Below are positions 22,040 to 32,303 of a stretch of 64,000 bases of DNA, piece by piece. Position 1 is the first letter of the stretch, and each line of letters starts with the position of its first letter. A program made the position numbers and the translations under genes. Source of the stretch: Nemophila menziesii (taxonomy: Eukaryota > Streptophyta > Magnoliopsida > Boraginales > Hydrophyllaceae); NCBI GenBank assembly GCA_029959085.1, contig JARWIR010000024.1, positions 16,480,296 to 16,544,295 of the forward strand, written 5' to 3'. The notes under the pieces were generated by a model, which was not told the origin of the DNA, searched no databases, and saw only the letters and a program-made list of their open reading frames with translations.

Positions 22040-22053
22040 TCTTACTACCATTT
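22040..22053. repeat. Target-site duplication of LINE A, 5' copy
   Basis: TCTTACTACCATTT, identical to 15227-15240. It fixes the 5' end of the LINE at 22039. Confidence 0.85.
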
Positions 22054-22429
22054 GAATGATAATATTGGGGAAAAAATGAAGGAAATTTTTCTACATGATC
22101 GTTTTAATTATAAGTTATTTGTCAAAAAAAAATTATAAGTTATATTTTACTTTGGATCTTCAACATTAAATTTAGTTATTCAAATAATTATAAATTAATT
22201 TTTTTTTCTTAATTTTAGTTCATCTTATAAAATTTATAAATTTAAAGAAGACTGTTATATTTATAAGATAATATTTTTTTATAGGTATATCGGATGAAAA
22301 CAATTTTTGTTATCATATAATTTTTTTTCATTTTTTAGTTTTATTTTTTCTCTTTTTTTAATTTTCTTCTCAATTTCTTCCACCCTATCATATCTGGAAA
22401 CTCTTCATTTGGTTATCTTGCAATATTTG
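22054..22429. other. AT-rich stretch without a gene
   Basis: Poly(T)-rich and AT-rich sequence between LINE A and the CACTA subterminal repeats. No element end or coding region was seen. Confidence 0.4.
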
Positions 22430-23130
22430 AAAAATGTTACAAAATACTAAAACATTGTTGCACATGGCTTTATGCAATAGTTTTCTAGCCGTTGAATTTG
22501 CTATGCGTTGCTTAATCTTAAAGCAATGGTTTTTTATATATTAATTGTAACGATCAAAATCCATGTTATTGATACTTTTGGCAATGGTTTAATTGTTTAG
22601 CTCCGTGATATAAAAAATTTATGTGCAACGGTTCTAATATATTTTGTAATGGTTATTTATTCAATTATTGCAACACGTCAAGTATCTATAGCAAGATTTT
22701 ATATATATTAAACAACAATTTTTTACATATATGGCAATGATTTTGCATATTAAAGGTAATAATTTTTCAACTATATTTATCAGTTATTGCAATGATTTTT
22801 ACGAATATCAGCAACACTTTTTCTTTCTTTTGTAACGATATTATTCATTTCTTGTAATGATATTGCTTCTTTTTGTAATACTTTTATTTATTTTTTGTAA
22901 CAGCTTTGATCACTACTAGGAATCGTTTTAATAAATTCTTGTAACATTTTGTATAAATTATTGTAAAGGTTTTCCATAAACGGTGGCCATGGTTTTAATA
23001 TTTTTTATAACGGTTAATTAAAGGTTTTGTTACTTTTTTGAAAATGTTGTTTATTAGTTTTTGTCACGGTTTCGAATGAGTACTAGCAACTATTTTAACT
23101 AGTTCAGTTCTACTTTTTTGCAATGATTTT
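22430..23130. repeat. CACTA subterminal repeat array, left side
   Basis: Many short units around GCAATGGTTTT, GTAACGATT and TTGCAACGG, all in the same orientation. They correspond to the array, in reverse orientation, next to the other end (43081-43600). CACTACTAGGAATCG at 22913 resembles the CACTACTAAGAAC terminus at 43620, but units continue on both sides of it. The true left end is therefore unresolved. Confidence 0.6.
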
Positions 23131-23547
23131 TTAGTACTAGCACGAATTCCACTAGTTCTATTAACATTATCCAGCATTTCGTGATGAGTTTACAATACAT
23201 ATATTGCCATTATTGACACAACTGTTAAAAATAATGATATCATAATAATATGTTTAAGATACCAAAAAAAATTGGTTTGAAAAGTATGAATAATATTTTT
23301 ATATAAATTCTGCTAGTTGCCAACTAAAAACAAAGATAACTGAAACCTATTAAAAACTTAATAATCTTCCATTTCTTCATAAGAAGAATAACCCTCTTCA
23401 TCTGAAGTTTCTCCCTGAAGGATAAAAAATGAAAAGATCTTGATATTACAAACTACATATGAAAATCACATTATTTATACTACTATATTTTTTGTTAACA
23501 TGTGCAAATATTATAAGAAGATTTCATGGTATATTAAAATCCAATAT

Positions 23548-24738
23548 CTATTTAAAAATAACAATTACCTTGTTAGAATCTATATCTTTTGAAACTACAT
23601 TATCTTTGTCACTGGAAGTTTGAAAAATTAATAATGGTAAAAGACTATTATCATCAATAATCAACCTAGTGTTCATTTTCTTTAAATGTATTAGTACCGT
23701 TTGTACCCCATTTGTAACCCGTGAAGTATGCGCATCGATCTTCTTCTTCATTTTCTTCTCCAAATGCTCTACTTTTTCAATGTGATCTTTCTCGATTCTG
23801 AATATGAAGTTGCTTCTTCAAGGAAGTCGGAGTCACTCCTTGTCCATAAGTACGAACACGTCCAGGTTTCTTCTTCCCAAAAGCCTCAAAAAAATATTTT
23901 CGGAATTTCGGGAGTTCTCAGATAGATTCACCAATCGGGTCTTCGTAAATCATATAATGAGTTAAATACTATATAAACAAAAAAAATTGTATAGATAAAA
24001 AATAATTGGATATAATTTACGCTTACTATTATGTCTTCTGTTTCTACATCATATCTCTTTTCAGACATTTTTTTTCGTGTTTCAATGAATAATTGTGCTC
24101 GTGTGGGCTCTTCTTGGTTTGCACTCTTCTCTTTCTAATAAAAGAAAGTACTAAATAATTTAATTAGACACAATTTAAATGTAAAATTAAATTTAAAATT
24201 AAAATAGAACACTTTTGATCAATATATAAGAAAATAAACAAACTTACCATAGCATTCCGTATAGTTGCAAAACTATTCGTGCCTATCATCCTGCAATTGA
24301 TATGATACTTCTTTTTAAATATAAATTTTTTATTATGTTGATGAATTCATATAAAAAATAGGACTTTTACTTATACAACCTCTTCATCCTACCATGTAAT
24401 ACAGTAACATTATTAAATCGTAAAATAATTTAACCATATTTTATAACTAGTTAAAAACTTAAAAAATGAGATCACTAGATCAAAAGTTTAACTAAACATA
24501 AAAAGATCTTTCTGTTTTTTATTACCTGTACTTCTTCCTTTTTCTAATGGTTTAAAACAATTCTAAAATGATGTTCAGAAATATTTTTAGGACGATTTTC
24601 CACATATCTTCATCATTTGTGTATTGAGCGAAGTGTTTCTTGTTGATTCTGCTTTTGTGCACTCTCCTAGAATTATTTATAGTAGACATAACCTATTTTT
24701 TTGTTTCGAAAAAAATAATGTACTTTTGCTGCAATATA

Positions 24739-24769
<31 letters not shown>

Positions 24770-25317
24770 TAACTATATCAAATTAAGTCAATTCATACAA
24801 AATGTAAACCTCAATTTACTTACATTTACATAGTTCCACATTGATGTTTTTTTCTCTTTCGGGACCTTCTCCAATTGATGAAAGTCAAAGGACACATTAT
24901 AGAATTCCTGGCCAATGTTCCCAAAAATAAACTAAATCCATGAACAAGTATTTGGTCCAATCGGTTGTCCATATATATTCATGGTGACCAACTTTTGATC
25001 TTCAAAGGATCGTGCTAGACTTTCTTCAATTCAGTCAATCCTCTTGCTTTCTTCTTAAGAACTGAAATTTGTTGAAAACGTAAAATACTATACAATGGAC
25101 TAATAAATAGGTATTAGACTAGAAGTTAAATAAGTATTGAACTCATTTCACTTCGTGAAATACAATATTTACATACATGTGACCACCTTCGAAGTTGTAG
25201 TTTTGGAAAATATAAATTAGTTTGTTCTTGATCGTGGTCTTGTTCAACTTCCATATCTTCTTGAGCATTGTATTGTAGATTCTCAACGTTCATAGAAGTA
25301 CTCCACTCTAAAAACAT
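23548..25317 (-). CDS. CACTA second gene, Transposase_24 / TnpA-like
   Basis: Several exons on the minus strand, downstream of the transposase as in plant En/Spm elements. Recognisable pieces: MIGTNSFATIRNAM before a GT donor near 24250; KEKSANQEEPTRAQLFIETR and MSEKRYDVETED (24010-24140), the typical block of this family; GKKKPGRVRTYGQGVTPTSL (about 23830-23890); and a helical C-terminal exon with KKMKKKIDAHTSRV (23576-23763). 24840-24990 has IQFIFGNIGQEFYNVSFDFH-like sequence. In En/Spm, TnpA-like proteins bind subterminal repeats. Integrity is unclear: some joins cross stops and I could not confirm every splice site, so it may be a pseudogene. Confidence 0.6.
24739..24770. repeat. (TA)n microsatellite
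   Basis: An uninterrupted TA run inside the intron region of the TnpA-like gene. Confidence 0.9.
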
Positions 25318-26946
25318 GCAGCAAACTATGATCTTGAAATATCACATGTTATTACAAAACCATCACCATCGATCTACATGATACGACAAACATGTGTGTA
25401 ACGATAATATCTATAACTTCAACAAAAGAAAAAAAGGCAATAAAAAAGTAATTCAAATATGAAACATAAAAGTAGAAAAAAATTAAAGTACTCTTTATAA
25501 ATATTAAACATAACATAAGAAAAATCATAAATAGTTTATCACAAATCTAATCATTCTCATTTTCAGAGTCCTTCTCATCATTACTATCATGATTTATTCC
25601 AAGATTATGCTCATGTAATGGTATGTCTAGCGTAGTTTCCGGAACACCTTCCCTTAACCACAAAAAATCGTCATTAACTATGTAATTTTGTTAAACGGAC
25701 ATTCTATCCTTTCACATTATGTATCTTGGTAATCATCGCCATCTTCTAAATCCATTAGATCCTTAGAAATAACCATTATTTCATAGTGTCAATCTGCATT
25801 AATGGGATCTTGTACATAAAAGCATTGAGATACATGAAATGCAAGTATAAAAGGATCACCTATAAAGCAAAACTTGTTTTGATTGACACACACGAGGTCG
25901 TAGATATCTTCTTCTACTAGAAACCATTTACATCTGAAAAGCACTATTTTAAAGTGACCATAGTAATCAATCTCAATGATCTCTTGTATAGATCTATAAT
26001 ATCTAACATTTCCCGTGATTGGCTTTTGATCCCTAGAACTGGCAAAACTAGATGTTAGCGCTTTTAAAGTAACTCCATGTTCTGAGTTGTACACTTAGCA
26101 TCTCATTGCATAGTATTATACCTAAAACCATTTATCGTATATTCCTTGTACCTTTTCGCCACAAAATTAGGACCCATGGATAAAACTTTAACTTTTTCAG
26201 GAACATCTTGATTTAATATACGACTTTCAAACCATTAGCAAAAATCTTGACTGTAACTTTGAGCTTTAGACCAGTTTTTTCTTTTAGATTGTTTGTTAAT
26301 AATATCCTCGTGTTCAATACATTATAATATTAAAATATAAATATATGTTAGTAACAACAAAATAAACTGTACATCATTACTGTGTGTAATCTTGAACTTC
26401 GTCACAGTTGAACAATATGTATCGATGTGCTTTAGTCCATATCAACAACTCAAGCGAGATGCATATACCTTTCTTTCCTTTCTTTCCCCCCAAAGGATAT
26501 CCCACGTTAGGGAAAAAAGAAGAGGTACCTTCGTCAACAATGCCTTTAACCGAATTACGAGAAACTCTATTTGCCTTTGTCTTGACATCATCCGAGAAAT
26601 ATCTTGAACAAAAGGTTAAAACATTCTTTAGCTAAATAACCTTCAGCGGCTGATCCTTCTGGTCGGCTTCTATTGCAAACATATGACTTCAATTTACACA
26701 AATATCTCTCTATAGGATACATCCAGTGAAACATAACAGGACCTCCCATTCTAAGTTCATTTACTAAATAAACTGATAAATGCACCATGATATCAAAGAA
26801 GCTAGACAAAAATATCTTCTCTAGTTGGCAACGTGTTTCGGTAATATCATTTTGTAGTGCTTTGAGGTCATCCATCTGAATGACTTTGCTACATAAATTT
26901 GGATAGAATGCACCCAACCCCATTAGCGGAGTAATGGCTTCATTGG

Positions 26947-26951
26947 GTAAT
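26947..26951. repeat. Target-site duplication GTAAT, left copy
   Basis: GTAAT directly before the LTR at 26952, repeated at 36811-36815 right after the other LTR. Removing the element and one GTAAT rejoins the DUF4218 reading frame. Confidence 0.9.
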
Positions 26952-28480
26952 TGGTGTCGCCTAGGGTGTGATAAAAATAAGATCAATTTAAGTATGGAAA
27001 ACTATGCACTCTCACCCTAGACAGGCACAGTACTGCAAGTATTACAGGACGTATGCAAGTTTTAATGATAAGTAGAGTTCGTTCTCAGGGACTTAAGTGT
27101 GTTAAACGCGTAGGAACAGATAACGAGTAAAAGTAAATAACTAGAAGACAGTAAATAAATATTTGGTTTTTCGAATTTATGAATTAAAACTGAATTAAAA
27201 CTATGAAAATAAAGACAATAAAGTAAAAGATTAAGAATATGAGATGAGAAGTATAGCTTAGGTTTTGCTAGTATGCACTAATCCTTCTAATTCTATCTAT
27301 AGATCTAGTTCATAAGGGAGAATATTAGCTCTCGGTAATACTTAGTCAGGATTCTAAATTCCACTACCTTAGACCTTGAGAGCGACTAAGGGGGCTACGT
27401 CACAACCAAGAAGTGATTTAAAATAGGGTTATCAAACGCCACTAAGGCCCTAAGCAAATACTGCAAGTCTTGGTGATACTGTGGTTAAAACAAACCTTAA
27501 TGACTATCTAGTTAGAAGTATGTTTTGTCAGAACTGCTATCGACACTAGACATTATGTGGTGGTTCAATAGTTAAACACCCTGTCAAGGAGAACATCTAA
27601 CTACTCTTAAAACAATCCTAAAGTGATCAATTCTAGGAAAGACATTAAATCAAAACACATAAGCAAATATAAAGTAAGTAGCTAATATCAGATTAAAACA
27701 TATAATTCCCAAAGAAACTTAGATAGAAGAATTAGAATTCATAGATTATACATATGCAAAACCCAAGCTATGGGAGGTTTAGTTCATACCTGAAGGAAAT
27801 AAACTAAAAGAAATAATAAAAGACATCATCTTGCTCTCTACAATAAACTGGAAGAATAAAACCTTAAGAACTAATTACTATGAGGCAAGGATGATTTACA
27901 AGTGATATAAGGGTGTATTTATAGGTGTTTAGAAGACCTAATTCGTTTTCTTGAGGAAGAGTTAAGGTAATGGACTTCTAGCCCAACTCAAATTCGTATG
28001 GAAATAAAGATAAACACTGCTGCGTTGTTTTGGTCATAACTTCTTTATTATTGGTCCGATTTTGCTCCACAAGATACCAAAAGAATCGCAACAGAATTTC
28101 CTACGCCCTTTAGGAGTAATCTACCAAATTCGGCCTCTTTATTAGGTAAAAACGCCTATCTTTGCAGAATCCCAGATTTAGGCAGCTTTTCCTTTTCCAT
28201 CTTTTTAGCAATTCTTTCCTTATCTCCAATTACCATGCATATCTCTTTCCATAAGTTGTTGTCTTTGACTTGGACTCTAATTAAACTCCATAATTATCTT
28301 TAAAGCTACACACTAAATAAACAATTAAACCCAATATGCTCTAAAAACATTATTTCTACAAATCAAGACACAAAACAGGAAAGTGCACTAAAACTCAAGA
28401 AAATCGACATTATTGACTTCTAAAACACTAAAAATGATGTCTCATCTTAATATAAATCTATCACAAATGAGGAGACATCA
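26952..28480 (-). repeat. 3' LTR of the young gypsy element
   Basis: 1529 bp, from TGGTGTCGCC to GGAGACATCA. It pairs with 35282-36810 at a constant offset of 8330 bases with no indel and no substitution noticed. The ends form an imperfect 10-bp inverted repeat. Confidence 0.92.
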
Positions 28481-28497
28481 AGACCCCCAACTCAAAG
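28481..28497 (-). other. Polypurine tract
   Basis: The minus strand reads CTTTGAGTTGGGGGTCT immediately upstream of the 3' LTR, the position and composition expected of the plus-strand primer. The 14-base core CTTTGAGTTGGGGG recurs at 31265-31278, just before the accessory ORF. Confidence 0.7.
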
Positions 28498-30060
28498 TTG
28501 TATCGTCCCGATACAATAAAAGATAAAAACATAGGGAAGTCTAGAAATACACACTTATAAAATTCTCAACACAAGGGAAAAACATAGCAGAATATATAGA
28601 ATAAACCTAAGGCACATAACTCAGAAAATTTCATGCAATAATATTTGTAAACTACATACCTGTACACTTCTCATATCCACAGTCAACACGGCTTGAATTC
28701 AAGATCAGATTAGTTTCGCAATGTAAGAAGGATTGGGACTTTACTCAGTTCCCCTTGAGAGCTATAGATTGTTCATCAAACCTTACTAGTATCCAATAAT
28801 CCACTTAACTAATCTCTAATGGCTCAATCACTTCTCAATTACATAACAAAGAATCACAAGGTCTTTAAGGTTGTAATGTAGGCTTAGGGACGGTGTGATA
28901 GTATATTTGGATAATTTGGAGTGAGCTTTTGGCTCTCTCCTCACTAGCCATCAACTAATTGCCCTAGAGCTTGAGTTACTCTCATATACGTTTCTCACTC
29001 AACCCAATGAATTCCTTGATGCACAATTTAGCATCCCCAATAACCCAATTAAAGCTTAAGATGTTCACATAAAAATCCACTTTGCCGGTCCGAATATATA
29101 TATTTTCTTTTCTTTTCAAATCAATCTCTTTTCTATAGCTATGACTCTCTTTTAATCATGCTAATTTTCTCATATATATATTTTCTCTTTTAATGCCCTT
29201 GTTGGCAAAATTAGCTCGAAGCTTCTTTTTCATTCACTATTACCCCGGCAAAGGGTTACAATACAATGTTGTGAAACATCCTCAATATAAAGCACAAAGC
29301 ACAATTAATAAGCTCAAAAATCCCAACATAATAACTCCCATAATGGTGGACCCACCACCCCAAACTCAAGCTCTAAAACAACTGTCTAAGCATCGCGATT
29401 CGAGTGCGGGTCATATGGAAAAGTCCTAAAAATCTAAAGGATATGGCTTATAATGTGTTTCAATAAAAAGGCTTTAGAAAGGCTAGAAGGGGCTAAGAAG
29501 GATATAACTTTTAAACTCAAAAATCACAAGGTGAGAAGGTATAAAAAGGCTTCAAAGGCTTCAAAATATGAAAGAACCGCCTTGATCACTTTCTACACTA
29601 TGTAATTTAGAAAATTTCTTACCTTTAGCACTTTCATCAAATGGTTTTTCAACTAGCTTGGATCTCACGGCCTACACACTTCTCAAGGTTCCCTGAGATC
29701 GAACATACTTTCTATCGCATTGCTCACTAATCTTTTCTTTACTATCAACGTGTGTTTTCCTGCAAATACTCAAAGCATACAAATACATAGCTCATAAACA
29801 TATCACTTACTATCATTAACCTACTGAGCTTATGCTTTCAAGCTATTAAACACACTCTACATCTAATTCCCATGCATCAAAAATTTTAATTTCACCCAAA
29901 AACAGAAAAATGGAGATGAGAGACAACGAATCCCCACACCCCCAACTCAAAAATGAGCCGTGTCCCCACGACTCGAAAAAGACTCGAAAACAGAAATTAA
30001 AATTAGCAGATAGACATATTTACAGAAATGGTAAGGAAGAAAGAGAACATACTCTCGAGG
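28498..30060 (-). other. Non-coding 3' part of the gypsy element
   Basis: Between the accessory ORF stop and the polypurine tract. No credible coding region; open frames here lack any domain. 29825-29990 matches the tail of the old copy at 3660-3860, including another GAGTTGGGG motif near 29938. Confidence 0.6.
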
Positions 30061-31260
30061 CTATTGCCTCGCATCATTGACATCCAAGGTTGGAATTGCT
30101 GGATCTTTCGTTAATTGCTCAAGGAGTTTCATGATGTGCACTTGATTAGCATTGATTTGTGCCACATCATTGACTAAAGAAGTTTGAGCTGCTTCAAATT
30201 TCGTTAAACGCTCCTCCATCTTCTCTTGCCAAGATTGCTCCTTTTCTTCCTTCGAGACTTGAGTAGAACCCGCTCTTCGAAGGCTTTCTTTGATCCAAGC
30301 ATTATCAATATAACTCGTCTTAAACTCGAGTTTCTCTTCTTCACCCAATACTACATTCGCTTTTCGCACAAGACACGTGATCATAGTTGGAAATTTAACG
30401 TTATAAACCGATTTAGGAGAGACCGAGAATCGTATCACCTCCTCATAGATCAACTGTGCCACATTAACTTCTTCTCCTCTCAAAATACAGTCCAACAGTA
30501 GCGCGTTCTTCATAGTCACCTCCAAAGTTCGTGTGTTTCCAAAGACATTAGGGATAAGGAAATTGTGCCAAATTCTAGCATCTGCTTGAAGATATTTGTA
30601 AGGCCAAGGTGCCTTCAATTCTCCCTTATGTAATTGCACTTTCTCCTTGTCTAAAACATGCTCAAAAAGTAATTCCTTATCAAAGATTTTTCGTTTAGCA
30701 ACTGCTTCCTCAAATTTGCAAAAACCTTTCAGATTCTGAAACTTGAAGTGGTTCCTAATCTCCTCAACTGTGAAAGGAACTAACTTTCCTCTAATCGGAA
30801 CACAATCACTATCTCGGCTAAAGAGGCCTAGATAGAACTCCAAAACTAATTCAGGACATAATTCAGAACGGCTTACCATGAACGTAGACCAACCCAACTT
30901 CTCACCAAGCTCAAAGAATCTCTTGTAATCTCCATCTCTAATTTCTTCCTTGAATACTTTCTCATAGGCAAATGGTAGTTCTCTTAATTGTTTCTCTGCA
31001 GAAATCTTCAAGGCCTTTGAAGTATCCACTTTCTCTATAGGTATAGGATCTGGTTGAGGTAGTGTTCTTTCCTTTGCATAAAAATAAAGCTTTTTACCAT
31101 TACTATCATACGAAGGTTTCCCACTTTTCAATTTATCTTTACCCTTTGATTCAGAACTAGCTCCTTTGTCAATTGATTTCTTCTTGTTTAAATCCAATCC
31201 CTTGTTACTCTTCACCTCCCTCTTGCTAGATAAGATTGATGTTCTATTAGTCATCTTCAA
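30061..31260 (-). CDS. Retroelement accessory ORF, plant transposon protein domain
   Basis: A 399-aa protein in the position where some plant gypsy elements carry an extra or env-like ORF. The N-terminus (1-60) is Lys/Ser-rich. A domain from about 85 to 310 contains EEIRDGDYKRFFELGEKLGW, FTVEEIRNHFKF, WPYKYLQADARIWHNFLIPN and LLLDCILRGEEVNVAQLIYE, which resembles Pfam's putative plant transposon protein domain found next to many plant retroelements. The C-terminus (about 340-385) is a predicted coiled coil. No signal peptide or membrane segment is visible, so it does not look like an envelope. It is intact, although the element has lost its polymerase. A decayed relative lies at 2388-3560. 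Its function is unknown. Confidence 0.75.
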   Translation of the reverse strand: MKMTNRTSILSSKREVKSNKGLDLNKKKSIDKGASSESKGKDKLKSGKPSYDSNGKKLYFYAKERTLPQPDPIPIEKVDTSKALKISAEKQLRELPFAYEKVFKEEIRDGDYKRFFELGEKLGWSTFMVSRSELCPELVLEFYLGLFSRDSDCVPIRGKLVPFTVEEIRNHFKFQNLKGFCKFEEAVAKRKIFDKELLFEHVLDKEKVQLHKGELKAPWPYKYLQADARIWHNFLIPNVFGNTRTLEVTMKNALLLDCILRGEEVNVAQLIYEEVIRFSVSPKSVYNVKFPTMITCLVRKANVVLGEEEKLEFKTSYIDNAWIKESLRRAGSTQVSKEEKEQSWQEKMEERLTKFEAAQTSLVNDVAQINANQVHIMKLLEQLTKDPAIPTLDVNDARQ

Positions 31261-31264
31261 TTAA

Positions 31265-31278
31265 CCCCCAACTCAAAG
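31265..31278 (-). other. Internal copy of the polypurine motif
   Basis: The minus strand reads CTTTGAGTTGGGGG, identical to the core at 28484-28497, and lies just upstream of the accessory ORF start codon (31260). It may be a second plus-strand priming site or the scar of a past recombination. Confidence 0.45.
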
Positions 31279-31689
31279 CTTTAGCAACCCTTGAAATTTA
31301 ACTCTTGAATTAATGGATGAACAAGCTTGATTTGTCCTAGGATGGGTGAATTGGTGATGAATCTCTATGTGGGTGAGGATGATTTGTAATGGGTAGGCTA
31401 GGATTTTTAGAAATTGTGTGATGAATTTGTGAAATTTGGCTCTTTGATTCTTCAATTTGAATGAATTTGGTGATGATTGGTAGCTTGATTCTCTCTTGTA
31501 ATGATGTGGAGAGAAGGTTTGATGTGTTTTCCTTGATGATTGGGTAGTGTTTTGGTGATTGGTGAAGGTTTTGATGAGTTTCAATGGAGTTAGGAGAGTT
31601 GTGGAGTAGAAAGAGAGGGTTAAGGTTTAATAAATTCGGAATAATAGCTTCAATACCTCCTTTATAACTCAATCCCGTAACTTTCTCTC

Positions 31690-32075
31690 TCCTCTGGCGG
31701 CGCTGCGGACTACCCCTGCGGACCATGGGGTGCACCGCGGGGTAGTCCGTGACATCTGATGCTCGAAAATTTTTGCTTACTGACTTAAACCCGTGGTAGG
31801 ACCCCGTGGTACGGGTTTCTGGGGCGCGGACCATGGCACGGTGCACCGCGGGGTACACCGCGGCTTCTGTAGCTGCTCCGTCAAAATACCCGTGGTAGTC
31901 AACCCGTGGTACGGGTTTCTGGGGCGCGGACCATGGCACGGTGCACCGCGGGGTGGTCCGTGGAATTTTTTCGTGTTTCTGACCTAAACCCGCGGTAGCT
32001 ACCCGTGGTACGGGTTTTGACCTCGCGGACCATCCCTGCGGACCATGGGGTAGTCCGTGAGGGTAGTCCGCGGGG
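31690..32075. repeat. GC-rich minisatellite, about 100-bp period
   Basis: A 52-base segment starting CCCGTGGTACGGG and ending CACCGCGGGGT occurs exactly at 31803-31854 and 31903-31954, with partial copies near 31707-31750 and 32002-32060. Palindromic words such as GGTGCACC and CCGCGG abound. It stands out as GC-rich in an AT-rich element. The long open frame through it (31337-32188) is probably a by-product of composition. Confidence 0.75.
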
Positions 32076-32303
32076 TGCTTTCTTGCGCTCCAAAAATTTT
32101 CCTCGCGTTCCCTAACTTGATTTCTCCGATTCCTACACACCAAAAACACTAATACCTTTCTCAAATATGCATTATCAACTAAAAACAACTAAAATAAACT
32201 TAAACTAAGAATGTAAAAGACATGAAAACATAAAAAAACTTCGGGTTGTCTCCCGAACAGCACTTTTGTTTAACGTCTTTCAAAGTTAGACGTGTTACCT
32301 CTG

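Noticed and set aside
22430..23130. CRISPR-like spaced repeats
   Set aside because: Units are degenerate and of irregular spacing in a plant genome; they match the mirrored array at the other CACTA end.
29193..29429. 78-aa plus-strand frame in the gypsy 3' region
   Set aside because: Antisense to the element, no domain; likely chance.
31337..32188. 283-aa frame between the gypsy ORFs
   Set aside because: Runs through the GC-rich minisatellite and then the leader of the accessory ORF; repeated TTG/PETRTTG peptides reflect DNA repeats.
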